DNA of 64,000 nucleotides. Origin: Scleromitrula shiraiana (lineage: Eukaryota > Ascomycota > Leotiomycetes > Helotiales > Sclerotiniaceae). The notes beneath the pieces were generated by a model that was given only the letters and a program-made list of their open reading frames with translations, was not told where the DNA came from and did not search any database. Location of the stretch: positions 2,158,501 through 2,222,500 of the forward strand of contig JABELC010000001.1 in NCBI GenBank assembly GCA_028455995.1. Reading direction: 5' to 3'. Every line of letters begins with the position of its first letter. The stretch's first letter is position 1. Positions 34,230-45,486 of this stretch are shown in pieces. A program made the position numbers and the translations under genes.

Positions 34230-35369
34230 ATGATGGCGTCGAGAAGAAGTATTCACATCCAGCCGGATTACACTTATGGCCGTTCAATTCCTAGTGGTCT
34301 TCCGGAGTCCTCGAGAAGGTATGGGACGAAGATGCAAAAGGGAGGGTTAAATGCTGACCACCCGTCAAGCACCCCGTATTCGACTGGCAACCGTGCAAGT
34401 TACGATGGCTCATTTTTCCCAACTTCGAGGTAAGGAAGCTCTCATTTCTCAAGTAAAACAAAAGAAGCTAAAACTGAAAACCGAAGCGCATCTTACGCAC
34501 CGGATCTACCGGCATCATCATATAGTTCTATTACAGCACCAATCACCTCTGGTCTTTCCCGTTCGAATTCACTTTACAGCTCTAATGCCTATAGTCTTGG
34601 GCCATCACCAAATGTGTATGGCACGGCTGGACCAAGTTATGGTTCATACACCAGCCAAGGACCCAGTTGGGAACCTCAAGGCAGAGTTTCCCCCGAGAGC
34701 TACATGGACGATTATGTTGCTTCTCCTAGTCCAACGGATCATGTACTTGAATCTTCTGCCAGGACGGCTGGAAAGGCCAGAAATGACGGAAAGGGGCATT
34801 CTCAGAGACGCCCATCTAATAGGGACGAGTTTGATGGCCCGCATCAATTTTTACAGCGACCACCTCCGGAATATATTGCCCAACAAGAAAGAGACTTACC
34901 GCATCTGCCAACAAACCTTGTCGTTCAAGAACAGGATAGTGTCCTTACTCAAGTCAATGATAGGTTGTCACAGTGTGCATTTGATTTTGTTGCCAAGTAT
35001 CAATTTCCAATTCCTCTGAGCGATAGCTGTCGCCCCGTGGAGCGACCACAAGATAGAGAATGGACGGAGTGGGTATATCTCCTGAAACGTCTTGCTACGA
35101 AAAGACGAATTCCTGCCAGGGTATTATACAATGGTCAAATTAAACAATTTGTTACCATTTTGGAGAACAGTCTCGAAATGAGACATGCCGCGAAGCATCA
35201 ATCACGACCCCTCAAAGACGACAGAAATATACTTCAATTAATCTCGGCCGGCATCCAGGTGGCTAAAATTTTAAAAGACGCCGAGGCTATGTCCTATTTG
35301 GACCGATTATACGTTACGACCGAAAGGCAAATCCAGGAAAGGAGTGCGAGCAGCCGCTTTCGTTCTTAA
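34230..35369 (+). CDS. Conserved-looking protein of unknown function
   Basis: Two exons, 34230-34429 and 34487-35369, joined over a 57 bp GT...AG intron at phase 2, giving 360 residues. The first 225 or so residues are disordered, rich in Ser, Tyr, Pro and Gly (SYAPDLPASSYSSIT, YGTAGPSYGSYTSQGPSW), ending in a PPPEYIAQQ motif. Residues about 235-350 form a compact, helical-looking domain: RLSQCAFDFVAKYQFPIPL, REWTEWVYLLKRLATKRR, VLYNGQIKQFVTILENS, LQLISAGIQVAKILKDAEA, and MSYLDRLYV. I do not recognise the domain. The alternation of conserved Trp/Tyr and basic residues suggests a real folded interaction module, probably with nuclear or cytosolic partners. The start is the first of two adjacent ATGs. 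Confidence 0.75.
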
Positions 35370-38129
35370 AAGATATCTCTTTTTTGTTAATATGATTTCA
35401 CGACTTTCATATTGTATACCCACGTCAAAGTCATCTGGCCATATAGACAGGCATATTCGCGCTGCTAGATTGCTGGTTCCTGCAGCAAATGGACTTAATT
35501 TGGGCGAATATTGAATTTTCCTTTATATTTTTCAATTTTCCTTTCATTTCTATCTATGGGATCTTTGCTGCCTTTCCGCTGGATTTTTGATGAACGGCAA
35601 TTCCCTTGAATTGCATGAAATTTTGCCCAAGGAATTTGCAACATAAGTGAGGGGCATGTTTCAAGCCCATGGAGAATATCGAAATCTACCACATATTGGG
35701 ACTTTCTCATTTTTACTCTCCTATATACCCGGCAGTCACAATTCGGCAGACTTTCAATTTTTTGGTACCAGTTAAGCAAATACGGATTTCAATACTTTTC
35801 AAAATGTCTCTCCCACGACATCAGCCCTGGATCGGCGTTTTTCTTACCAAAAAATATCATTGGGTATAATTTATCTCGGGAGATGATTTCGGTACCTCCT
35901 GTTACACATAAGCACTGCAAAACCGGGCGTTTCTTAAACTTCTTGAGGAAGGAGGATTTGGCCAAATTTGTTTTCTTGGCTCTCAGGGGAATATTGTTTG
36001 TATTGGTGGTATTTTTGCCCAGCTTGTTTGTTGATGTTTATGTTTATGTGTTTATGTGTTTATGTTTATGTATTTACGTCTTTGGATAGCGTTATAGTTT
36101 CTCTTCGGTCAGGAAAATCAGATAAACGGAGGGGAATATGGATGGATGAATGGGTAAATGAATGAATGAAGAGCCAACGAATAAATGGAATGAATGGATT
36201 GGGCCGTCAAATTGTGTCCAGGAAGGTGTGTAGAAGGGGATGGTTTGCTTAGATCGGGATCATTGTCTAATTAAATTAATGAGATTGGGTCATTTGATTA
36301 TGATTTTGTAATATTATGCGAGCTAATGAATTTTGGTTCCACTTTATATATTTCTGTTTTATAGGTTGTGAGTAATGGGAAGGTTAGCTGAGGCTCTGCT
36401 GCTTGGAGGGGCTGCCTAGTGATACAAGCTGGTGGTGTGCATAAGGAGAGAGGGGTTTTTGAATTCAGCTTTCTCTTAGTGCTTTTATTCCCTACTCTAC
36501 TTTTATTGCCGGCCATGAGAAATCAAATGTAACGCGAACAGATGGACAGTCGCAGACTAGATGCATCAGCTGAAGTTTTTAAGGTATCCACCGGTTTCGG
36601 TGAGGAAGACAAGGCAAAATGTACATGCCCAGTCATGCGCACATTGTTCGAAGAAACACAATCAATGAGACAAGCTGATGTGGAAAGGAATGGGTAGCAT
36701 AGGTCTATTATCTTCGAATGCTACGGCATATCTACGTTTATATAGATAAGGGGGCAGGGTAGCGGCACATCCTTATTCACATCTACAATACCGAATCACA
36801 CGCACTAGACGACATCCAATCGAGTCAATATCATTCGTTAAATCGATGTCAACATTCGTATCTACGTCTAAATCCAGATCCAGATCCAACCCAACACCCA
36901 CCAAGCCCCCTCCCTCACCTCTCCTCTGTCCCATCACTATACCCATCTCCATCCAAACCCAACCCCCCCAGCACAAAAGAAGTAAAAGAACCACCCAGAA
37001 GAAATGTCAAACCAGCTCAGCCAACCCAGACCCCAATCCAATCGAATCGAGAAAAACAAATTCCTCTCCTCAACCAGTAAGTCTCAGTTTTCTAAACGCC
37101 TCACCCAGATCCCCCATTATTCTAGCATGCAAATATGACCGACTAGCCAGTTGATGAATGGTGTAATATTTCAAGCGGTTGATTTAATCATGCGTTTTAA
37201 GTGTAAGGAGAAAAGAAAAAGAAGAAGAGGTGGAAAAAGGAAGGGATAGGTGAAGAGATTTCGGAGTGGTCTGTGCGGCGACGCGACTAGTGCACGTGAG
37301 AAGACTAGGCTAGTGGGCTCGCTTATTTTTGATGTCTTGAAGAGAATTTTTTTCTTCTACGTTTTTTTTTTTGGGCAGGAGAATAATAACAACAACCATG
37401 AGGATGAGGATGAGGATGAGGGAGAGATTGAACAACAGCGAGATGAATCGTTATCTTCTTCATTATTGAAGTAAAGTATCATCATCATCAATATTCTCAC
37501 AGAATTAATTGAATAAAATCCATTCAATCGCATTCATACTCAACACCACAGGTTTAGTATCTCATCTCTCACTCTCTCTCCTCATCTCTCTCCAGAAACA
37601 AAAACAAAAAACGAACCACATATTGCCTACCTCCTGCGCCTCTTTAATGGACTGGAGCGTCACTTATATATATTATCGTTCAGTGGAATATAGAACCAAC
37701 GGCCTAGACAGCCAGTCCCATCCACCCTGCTGGCGTCGATTAGTGCGCCAGGAGGACTAATCTGGACAAACAAATTTATTATTTGGATTGAATTCGTGTT
37801 GGATATATAGACTTTTGGAGAATGGAATATAATGGTGCTATCATTTTGAATGCGTTTTTAAATCTGTTTTGCTTGCATTTTTGTGTGTGCTCGTGCGTCT
37901 TCTTATTGTGAGTGAATAATAATTGTTGCATTCACACTCGTATGACAGGTGAGCATTACAGGTTGATGCTAATTTGCAATTCTATATTGTTCTATGCTGT
38001 GATATATACCAATAATCATTCCTTCTATTTAATGCCATGCTATGCTATATGACCCCTTCAAAAGACGCCTTATGATATGTACCCGAAAAAATGTGACAAC
38101 CCAAACAACTCCTACGCAAAATCATCGCA
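35370..38129. other. Intergenic region, 2.8 kb
   Basis: Between the unknown gene and the MCU stop. It has TTTATG simple repeats near 36,040, TGAATGAA repeats near 36,150 and ATGAGG repeats near 37,400. The frame 36846-37154 (Ser/Pro/Thr-rich, with a GTAAGT donor-like site at 37,077) is the only candidate for an unrecognised exon, but it has no family match and I do not call it. The rest looks non-coding. Confidence 0.45.
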
Positions 38130-39722
38130 TCAATCATCCTTCGAACCTTTACTCCCCTTCTTATCATCAACATCCTCCTCCTCATCCTCCTTCTCCTTCC
38201 TCCCCTTCTTCCTATCCTGCTTCAACGCATCATGAACCTCCTCACTCCCCTCATCCTTCTTCTCATCCCACTCCACATCATACTCATCCGAAATAATTTT
38301 GATCTCCTTCCTCAACGCATTCGCCTCCTCAATCAAAGCCTCCCACTTCTGAAGATCAAACCCCCTCGCCTGATACAGTTTGTCCTGTCTTCTCGAAACC
38401 GTTAGATTCAATGCCGCTCTATATGAAACCTCCCGATTATGATACAAGAACCACAAGTATCCCAGAATAATCGTCGACAATCCAGCTAGATACGTAACCG
38501 GCTCCATCGTATCCCATCCATAACTCGTCATGAACGTGAAATAATATATCGCCCCCCACCAACTAACCAGTAAACCAAACCCCCCCATGGCAATACGCTG
38601 AGCTCCTCGATGTGCCAATTCATCACATTCTTTCTTGATACTTGCATAATTTGCTAACTTTCGACTGGTTTTCCTTAATCGCACTCGTAGATAATGAGTC
38701 CTGTCGTTAAAAGAAGGAACGCCCACTCTTATTTCATGAGAACCCCCCTCAATCTCTACAGCAAATTCTTTCCCTCTTGCAGCATCACGGATGAAATCTC
38801 CAATCTCGGTCGAAGAAGACCATCTTACGAATTTTGTTTCCTCGTGGGTGGAATGTTCGCGTCCTCTTCCCGAGTAACTTTCTACACCTCCTTCGCCTGG
38901 TCCGCCTCTTAATTCGCTCTGTATCTCTTGCTTTTCTTCTCTCTTTAGGCTCTTATCGCTGGATTTATTACTGTTAATCTTTCCGAGTTTGACAATCTTT
39001 CCGTCTACCATTTGTTCGTCGCTTCCTTCTTCTACTTCTTCATCTATATCGTCGTCTCTATTATCCGTCTTCATTTCATCCTGCGCAGAGTCTTCAGCTC
39101 GGAAGTATACTTCAGGTACCTTCTCACTTTGTCCATCTTTGGTCTTTATCATGGGAAGTTCGGATTGGATGAGTCGTTCTAGGTAGGAAAGAGGTTGTTG
39201 TGGATGGACCAGAAGAGCAAGTGGTTCGATAGATTTACGATCTGAATTCTTATCGAGTGTGGTAAGTGGCAGGATGAGTTTGAGTAGACGAGAGGGCGTG
39301 GTTAGGAGTTTGCCTATAGATTTCTTGTTAGTAAATCGATCATCCTGTTTAGAACATATATGCAAACCTTTTGTCATGGCTCCAGCACTCCTATCTCTTT
39401 TCACAGGAGGCTGGTCAGATCCTTCTCTATGCCATGGCGTTCTAGCTTGTAATTCTTTCTGCTCCCCAATTGCATTATCAAGTTGGTTCTTAAACCAATC
39501 TTCTTGTTTGTCCAACCCCTTCTGATTCAATTCTTTGGCTTTATTGGCATAATCTTCCTTTTCGCCCCAAACAGTAGTCGCGGTAAAGTTACGAATATAT
39601 GAAGTAGTCCTGTATCGGAAAGGTTGAGATACCGGTCTACTTCGAAATGTAGCTTTGAACGTAGTTGGTGGACAAATAGTTGTGGAAATATTCCGCGGTA
39701 GGAGTTGTGTTGCCCGTCGCAT
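38130..39722 (-). CDS. MCU: Mitochondrial calcium uniporter pore subunit (MCU family)
   Basis: This is a calcium-selective channel of the mitochondrial inner membrane. I model two exons, 39722-39368 and 39313-38130, giving 512 residues. The 54 bp intron (39314-39367) has a perfect TACTAAC branch and ends TATAG, but opens with the weak donor GTTTGC. It contains no stop and is a multiple of three. The N-terminus is Arg/Ser/Thr-rich without acids, a mitochondrial presequence. The middle has an acidic linker (DNRDDDIDEEVEEGSDEQ) and the N-terminal domain (FVRWSSSTEIGDFIRDAARG). Then come a coiled-coil, TM1 (FGLLVSWWGAIYYFTFM), the selectivity loop WDTMEPVTY at residues 385-393, TM2 (LAGLSTIILGYLWFLYH) and a second coiled-coil (KWEALIEEANALRKEIK). 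The tail is Lys/Glu-rich. The pore acids Asp386 and Glu389 are present; the residue between Asp and Met is Thr. Confidence 0.92.
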   Translation of the reverse strand: MRRATQLLPRNISTTICPPTTFKATFRSRPVSQPFRYRTTSYIRNFTATTVWGEKEDYANKAKELNQKGLDKQEDWFKNQLDNAIGEQKELQARTPWHREGSDQPPVKRDRSAGAMTKGLHICSKQDDRFTNKKSIGKLLTTPSRLLKLILPLTTLDKNSDRKSIEPLALLVHPQQPLSYLERLIQSELPMIKTKDGQSEKVPEVYFRAEDSAQDEMKTDNRDDDIDEEVEEGSDEQMVDGKIVKLGKINSNKSSDKSLKREEKQEIQSELRGGPGEGGVESYSGRGREHSTHEETKFVRWSSSTEIGDFIRDAARGKEFAVEIEGGSHEIRVGVPSFNDRTHYLRVRLRKTSRKLANYASIKKECDELAHRGAQRIAMGGFGLLVSWWGAIYYFTFMTSYGWDTMEPVTYLAGLSTIILGYLWFLYHNREVSYRAALNLTVSRRQDKLYQARGFDLQKWEALIEEANALRKEIKIISDEYDVEWDEKKDEGSEEVHDALKQDRKKGRKEKEDEEEDVDDKKGSKGSKDD

Positions 39723-40438
39723 TTCGACAATTTACTGAATGCTTCAAGTCGATTCAGTGATTGAACAAAATGGTCTGGGTTAAGTTTATGTTACCGAAAG
39801 GTTTCCATGTTGACGTTTACTTGTGGTTGTGGTCTTGTGTAAGCTTGGAAATGGTGAACTTCAGACCTCCAGACTCACATCCCTGTTAGGTTTGTGGGTG
39901 AATGACGTAAAATCGGATATGATCCTTGCACCTCATTGTTGACTTGGCTTGGCTTTAATGTTGGTCAACGTTCACCCCTTCGTCCTAATTAATAAATCAA
40001 TACATGTCACTACTTCGTACTCTCATATAGATTCCATAAATGGCCAGAGTTACTACATGTTTAACTTCAAGTTGAGGTACAAAACTGGTAAAATACCATA
40101 GTTATGTTGTGATTTTCCTGGGTCTCTTCATCCGCGTGTATCTGTGTATCTTTGTGTATCTCTGTATATGTTGCTGTTCGTTGTGTTTCTGCATCATTTT
40201 TCTGTATCACTAGAGTCATTCATCTTGTCATATATTGATATATTCCAGTATATATACATGAAATCGGTGAAGTAGAGATACAAATATACAAAAATAAATA
40301 TATACATGAAATTTAAAGGTGTACTCCAACTCTGCTCCATATACACCTCAGTTCAAACTCCAAACCATATATCCTAATAAAATCAATCATAGCTCATCCA
40401 TCATATAAACCATTCCTCTTTTAACCTTCCAGTCGTTC
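39723..40438. other. Intergenic region, MCU promoter and 2EXR 3' flank
   Basis: About 0.7 kb with no open frame of interest. It includes a TGTATCT/TGTATAT repetitive patch near 40,140-40,220 and TATACATG repeats near 40,250-40,310. Confidence 0.5.
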
Positions 40439-41554
40439 TCAAACTCTAACACTGGTCTTAATATCCATGAATCTAGTTTTATTCTGAATATCTCCCCAAA
40501 TTTCCAAAGCTCTCTTCCTATCCCATCCCCGTTCCACAAATTCCGACTTTGCAGGAAAATCTCTCAAGAGATCTCTCTGGACATCCTGCAGTGCGACGAC
40601 CTTCCTACATTCTGTATCCATCGCACCCCATTCGATCTCCACAAATTCAGTCTTCACATTATTCTGTTTGGTGAAGTCCTCATTATCATCATAATACAAT
40701 ACTATCTCCTTCAACTCTGAACTGCAACTTCCATATGCATTCACAATGCGGAAAATCTTGGACCAGTTTACACCACTAGTATAGCCGCGATAGGAGAAAA
40801 ATTGATAGATATTGTATGCCAGAGAAGGAATTCTCATTGTGGCGCATTTCCCAAAGAAATCCTGATAGTGACTTTCCGTGTAACGTGGGAAGAAATTTGA
40901 CGTTAGACATATTGTGTCGACATTTAAGTTACACCATATTCTCGGCTTAGACTTAAATGTGAACCAAGAGCTTGTGTGTGTGGTTCCAAAGTATAGACTA
41001 TAATGTTTTAAAGCTTCTGCTCTTGCCTCCTTGCATACATAGAGAATTTCTGGATCGCAGGCATTCGATCCGTAATTGAAAAGGCGATTTCCGGGATGGA
41101 AACCATATTTGCGACTTGGCTTGACGAATGTATTGAACCAAATGCTGACATTTCGTCGTTCTTGACATGCAGTCGCCCAGATCTGGAGTCTGATCTCGAC
41201 TGGAAGATTTGGAAAAAGAGTGAAAGATTGTGGCATGGCCTTTTCACTCCTGGTTTCGTGACTGATCTGGGGTAAAAGTTGTTCAAAAGATAATGCCGGT
41301 GAAGGTAGTGGGTTCGGAATGATGCCAGTCTCCATTTGATAGTCGTACTCAGGGATGAAGAGGGGACATGGTGAATCAAAATCAGAGGGTGTTGTTGGCA
41401 TGGAATCCGCGGATGGGACGCCATTTGAATAACATTCGTCATCTTCTGATTGTACCATGTCCTTGTTTGGATACGCATCGATGATAGCATCAGATGTTAA
41501 AGGGTTTAATGGTGTGACCTGCTGGCTTTTCTTTCGCAGTGTCTGGTATTCCAT
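40439..41554 (-). CDS. 2EXR domain protein, function unknown
   Basis: A single-exon frame of 371 residues. The N-terminal 105 residues are polar and low-complexity. The 2EXR module starts near residue 111 with FTLFPNLPVEIRLQIWATA, the defining motif of this large fungal family, followed by DPEILYVCKEARAEALKHYS and LYFG. Then come the Trp-rich strand WFTFKSKPRIWCNLNVDTIC and a helical C-terminal half (DVQRDLLRDFPAKSEFVERG). Members are numerous in ascomycetes and have no established biochemical role. Some sit in accessory regions. There is no signal peptide or membrane segment. Confidence 0.85.
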   Translation of the reverse strand: MEYQTLRKKSQQVTPLNPLTSDAIIDAYPNKDMVQSEDDECYSNGVPSADSMPTTPSDFDSPCPLFIPEYDYQMETGIIPNPLPSPALSFEQLLPQISHETRSEKAMPQSFTLFPNLPVEIRLQIWATACQERRNVSIWFNTFVKPSRKYGFHPGNRLFNYGSNACDPEILYVCKEARAEALKHYSLYFGTTHTSSWFTFKSKPRIWCNLNVDTICLTSNFFPRYTESHYQDFFGKCATMRIPSLAYNIYQFFSYRGYTSGVNWSKIFRIVNAYGSCSSELKEIVLYYDDNEDFTKQNNVKTEFVEIEWGAMDTECRKVVALQDVQRDLLRDFPAKSEFVERGWDRKRALEIWGDIQNKTRFMDIKTSVRV

Positions 41555-43733
41555 ATTGACTGGTAGGACTCAAAGTTATTTTTAGGGATTTTCCAAGAAG
41601 TTCCTGTTAAGAAGATCCGTGTAGAGACACTGCCTATTATGTCCAGAGGTTGAAGAAGATGTTCTCGATACTGTTTTTGGATTATAAGAAAGATCTTGGA
41701 GGAGAAGAGATCTGATGAGTGTTCATGCACGTAGGGGATTCAGATGGATGTAATTTTGGGATTTGATAGATATACTTTAAATGGCGGAGTCACCGGACCC
41801 CTAGCACAAGGTACTGCAAACTAGAAAATGCTAGAGAGAGATTAACGCATATACCGCGATCTAGCTTCATGAATATAACTAGTTCAACTTAGGTAAACTA
41901 TATCGAATGAATGCGGCTTTCACCGACCGAATCAACAAATTGGTTCAGCCAAGATATAAAATCGTTTCAACATTATGCACTCCTTGTCAAGTCTCATTTT
42001 AGATATTTTGAGGGGTTCCAAGTTGGCGAGGCACCTGTAACTTCCCAACTGCGGACTTACTATGTATTCGTAGTCTTTTATCCTTTTGGGTAGAAATATT
42101 GTAGATACTTGCCCGGTAGATGAAAATGTTCATGGATTGAAATTTTTGAGAAAGGTCTAATAGAATGGTGAATCGAAGTCGGTATCACGGGTCACGGAAA
42201 TCCGTTACGCCGACTACCGCGATATCAGCTTCCTCCGTTGAACCAATCATGAGTATATAAAAAGGAGACCGCCGTTCGATTAAACTTTTAATCATCTCTA
42301 GAGTCTGGACTCATCCATGAATAACATACTTTCGATAAAGTAATCTGCACGATCAGATATGATAGACTGGTTTTCTCCATTGCTAGACTCAAGTAGATTG
42401 TCAAGCTGCACGCTTTGTTAAAAGTAGTGAGGTCTAAAGTTGCCTCTCCTCCCTTGGCATTTGCATCAAATTCCCCATAAATATCGTAGCAGCCCGGTGT
42501 CGGTAAAATCCCATGCGAGCATGTTACGATTCATGAATCAAATTTCCAGGGTTTTCATGCATTCATCTTATGGTGATTGAGTATTTTTGTCTCTGTGGTA
42601 TTATTATTAGAGCATCTGTATCATGTTGCTGATAAATCCAACCTTTTGGATGATACTTTGGTATCATGTCTTGACCTTATAGGAAGCAGAAGTTGAACTG
42701 TGTGGTTCCAAGTCGTCGTCCCATTTTGTTCGCCATGTTGATTGAGATCCATAGGTGGAACACGTTTAAGCCCTATTACTTCCCTCGAACAGACAGTGGG
42801 GTTACCCTTTTCATCTTGGCTCAGGACTCCACGAAATGAGAACTATCAGATTGGCGCATCAGGCAAAATTCAGGAATCTCGATCATTTATTCTCCAGTTC
42901 ATAGTCAAAGTTAAGAATCTGAGAAGACCCACATGACTTGGAAGATATATTGATTTCTCAACTTCATCTTATCCCATTTGGGCTCAATTGTGACCTTACA
43001 CCATATCCTGATCTCGTGAAACCAGCTTGATCCCAGCGTTGCAACAAGGCTTATTTTTGTTCTGGCCCACGATTATGCAATCTCCCAGAATCCGAGCGTC
43101 TCATCTCAGAATTCCATGCATTGAAATTGCCTACGGTTTCCTTATTGGGAATGTGTTCAACCCGCTATTCTTTCCCACAATGGGAATTATCACGAATTGC
43201 AAAAGTCCAGGAACTACATTTAAGATGCATGAATAGTCGACAATGTGATTGCACTGTATCTCTGAGACTGTCACATCTTAGAGCCGAGGCTTTATGCTTG
43301 AGACGAACATAGATTTGCCATCGTAAGTAAGGTATTGAGATATTTGAGACGATCTCTCCAACTGCCTTCACTTTGATCCCAGTACGAGTTAGCAATCAAT
43401 GAGCATGTAGTAGGAATAAAACCATAGCGGAATGGACCGTAACTCGCTATATAGCAAATGTATCAGGACGATAGATGGGGACCGAGAGGTAAGAGAGAGC
43501 ATGATCAGTATGGTAGTATCTTCTCATCACGCATAATATACGAATGTCTTAAATATCACCCACAACGATCAGTGACCAAGTATATGCGGGTCGTCATAAG
43601 TTCGTATTTCTCATCTTAATGGCGTACAGTACGTTACTCACCATCCACAGTAGTGCAGATCTATGCCTGCCATCTATCCTTACCATTCCTTTCCCTGCCT
43701 CAAAATGGCTCGACAGAAAGCCAGAACCAGAGC
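41555..43733. other. Intergenic region, 2.2 kb
   Basis: No supported gene. The left end is the 2EXR promoter and the right end the 3' flank of the siderophore acyltransferase. Short frames such as 42742-42936 and 43027-43236 look random. I see no repeats of note. Confidence 0.45.
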
Positions 43734-45486
43734 TTATAGCACAGGTGACTCAAAGTTCTCTCTTCGGAGTCTCAAAAAAGCGGATTGTTTGTGTGGGAAA
43801 GTTACTTCCTGTTCTTTGACGAAGCCAGCTTCATTTAAATGAGAGATGAATCTAAAAGTGAACAGGCCGTGTCAACGCAGATCAGAGGCTAAAGGTGTTG
43901 GGGGGGGGGAGGTTGAACACCAAGACAAGAGAAATAAGATAAATATACCTCTCATTATCAACCCTTGGCTCAAGCACGAAGGAGTTAGTCCTGTAGTCCT
44001 GCGCAAAAGCCCAATGTGCTAAAGCCGTAATCCAACATAGAACTCTATGCTTTCCTCTGAATTCCTCTTCACCAACCAGAACATGAACACCGCGATCGAA
44101 ATCACCTGCTTTATCTCCCAGGTGTCGACCGAGGATATCTTCTTTCACCCAATAAAGTTCGAAGTAACCAAACGGCTTTCCATCCCAGAGGCCTATTGCG
44201 GGAAACGAATGTTTAGACTGCAAGTTCATCTTGAGAAATGCTTCCTGAGTACTAGGAGGCCCGGAACAACCCCAAAATTTGTTGACGCGGGGAACGTTCA
44301 TCCATCGATTCAGAAGCTGCAGGTCTGTCATTTTTGTAGTATCATAACTAGTTTCTTCAGTAGGGCTTAGAACCGTGGAGTCTAAGCTCGATGGTGAGTA
44401 GAGTGAAAAAGAAGAGAGTGATGAGCTTTTGGCATGATGTCTCATAGGCGATAGAACGGAGGTAGGTCCAGTATATATTACGGGCTTGGGAGATAATGAT
44501 GCAACTCGGAAAGATAGGTATTGCCCTACACTAGGAATGTAGCGCGTGTAAAACGTTTCTCCTTGGCGAGGTGGTTTAGAACGTAGGGGGTGGCGAACTA
44601 GTGATGTGGTTGTGTACTGGAGAGGAGGGGGTGGGTAATAAGTGGGCAAATGACTTCCCGAGGAGAATGGCCCTAGGGAAGGTGACCATAAACCTGAGTT
44701 GTGTATCTGAGCTAATGCAGACAACTCCGTAGAATCTCTTTTGTTGCTTGGGGAGTGATTCCTTGCAGTACCACGGATAGGGGAGCTCGGCCGGCTTCCG
44801 TGAGGGGACCCCAGAGATATATTTGGCGTAAGGCTGAAAAGGAACAACCTCGCGGACAATTGCCAAAAAGCCCGTCTTGATGTGAACATTTCCAGCCATC
44901 CTTCCGGTGTATTTTCATCTATTGATAGACCAACTGCTGAATCGTTCGATGTGATCAATCCCATTCTCTCAAGTTTCTGTATGAGATTACGTCCTCGCAG
45001 AACGCCTTCCCTTTTTATTTGTATGCGCCATTCCCCCTTTGGCTTTCCGGCATCTGGAGTATTTATAGATGCATCCGTAGAAATATATCGTGAAGGTTCT
45101 TGTTGATGAAAATACCAGTATAGGGTAGCCCATAACATCATAGCTATTTGTCGAGTGGGGCTAGTAGGCGGCTGGAAATCGTTGCTCGAAGGGTTTGAAA
45201 TGGAGGAGATAAAAAGACTGTCGTTATTTAAAGTTGGCAGCTTGAAAGGATGTATGTGCCGATGCCGTGCTTTCGGTGATTCCACGACATCGAGGTCGTC
45301 GCAGTCATTGCTCGAGGAGTGCTCATCGGAATAATCCTCGGTTTGAATGATGACGGTCCAGCCAGCAGGAAAAACACTGCTATGTGTATTTAACTCATTT
45401 GCCTTGAAGAAAAATCCACCAAAGACTGGATTGACAGTCATGTTATGCCCATTTGGCAAATGCACAAGATTGCTGGCGGCAACCAT
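43734..45486 (-). CDS. N5-hydroxyornithine acyltransferase-like protein (SidL/SidF class)
   Basis: A GNAT-fold acyltransferase of the MbtK/IucB-like type, the class that acylates N5-hydroxyornithine when fungi make hydroxamate siderophores. Two exons read right to left, 45486-43949 and 43851-43734, with a 97 bp intron splitting an Arg codon, giving 551 residues. The N-terminal half has MMLWATLYWYFHQQEPSRYI and WRIQIKREGVLRGRNLIQKLERMG. The catalytic domain is at the C-terminus: LLNRWMNVPRVNKFWG, IGLWDGKPFGYFELYWVKED (about 432-451), DRGVHVLVGEEEFRG (about 464-478, with His468 the likely acid/base region), EPRVDNERFISHL across the splice, and FVKEQEVTFPHKQSA. The end SPVL is not a peroxisomal PTS1, which favours cytosolic SidL-type N5-acetylase over peroxisomal SidF. 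No other siderophore gene is adjacent. Confidence 0.87.

Noticed and set aside
36846..37154. 102-residue Ser/Pro-rich frame with a GTAAGT site inside
   Set aside because: It could be a first exon, but I found no frame-compatible following exon or family match. C-rich spacer explains it equally well.
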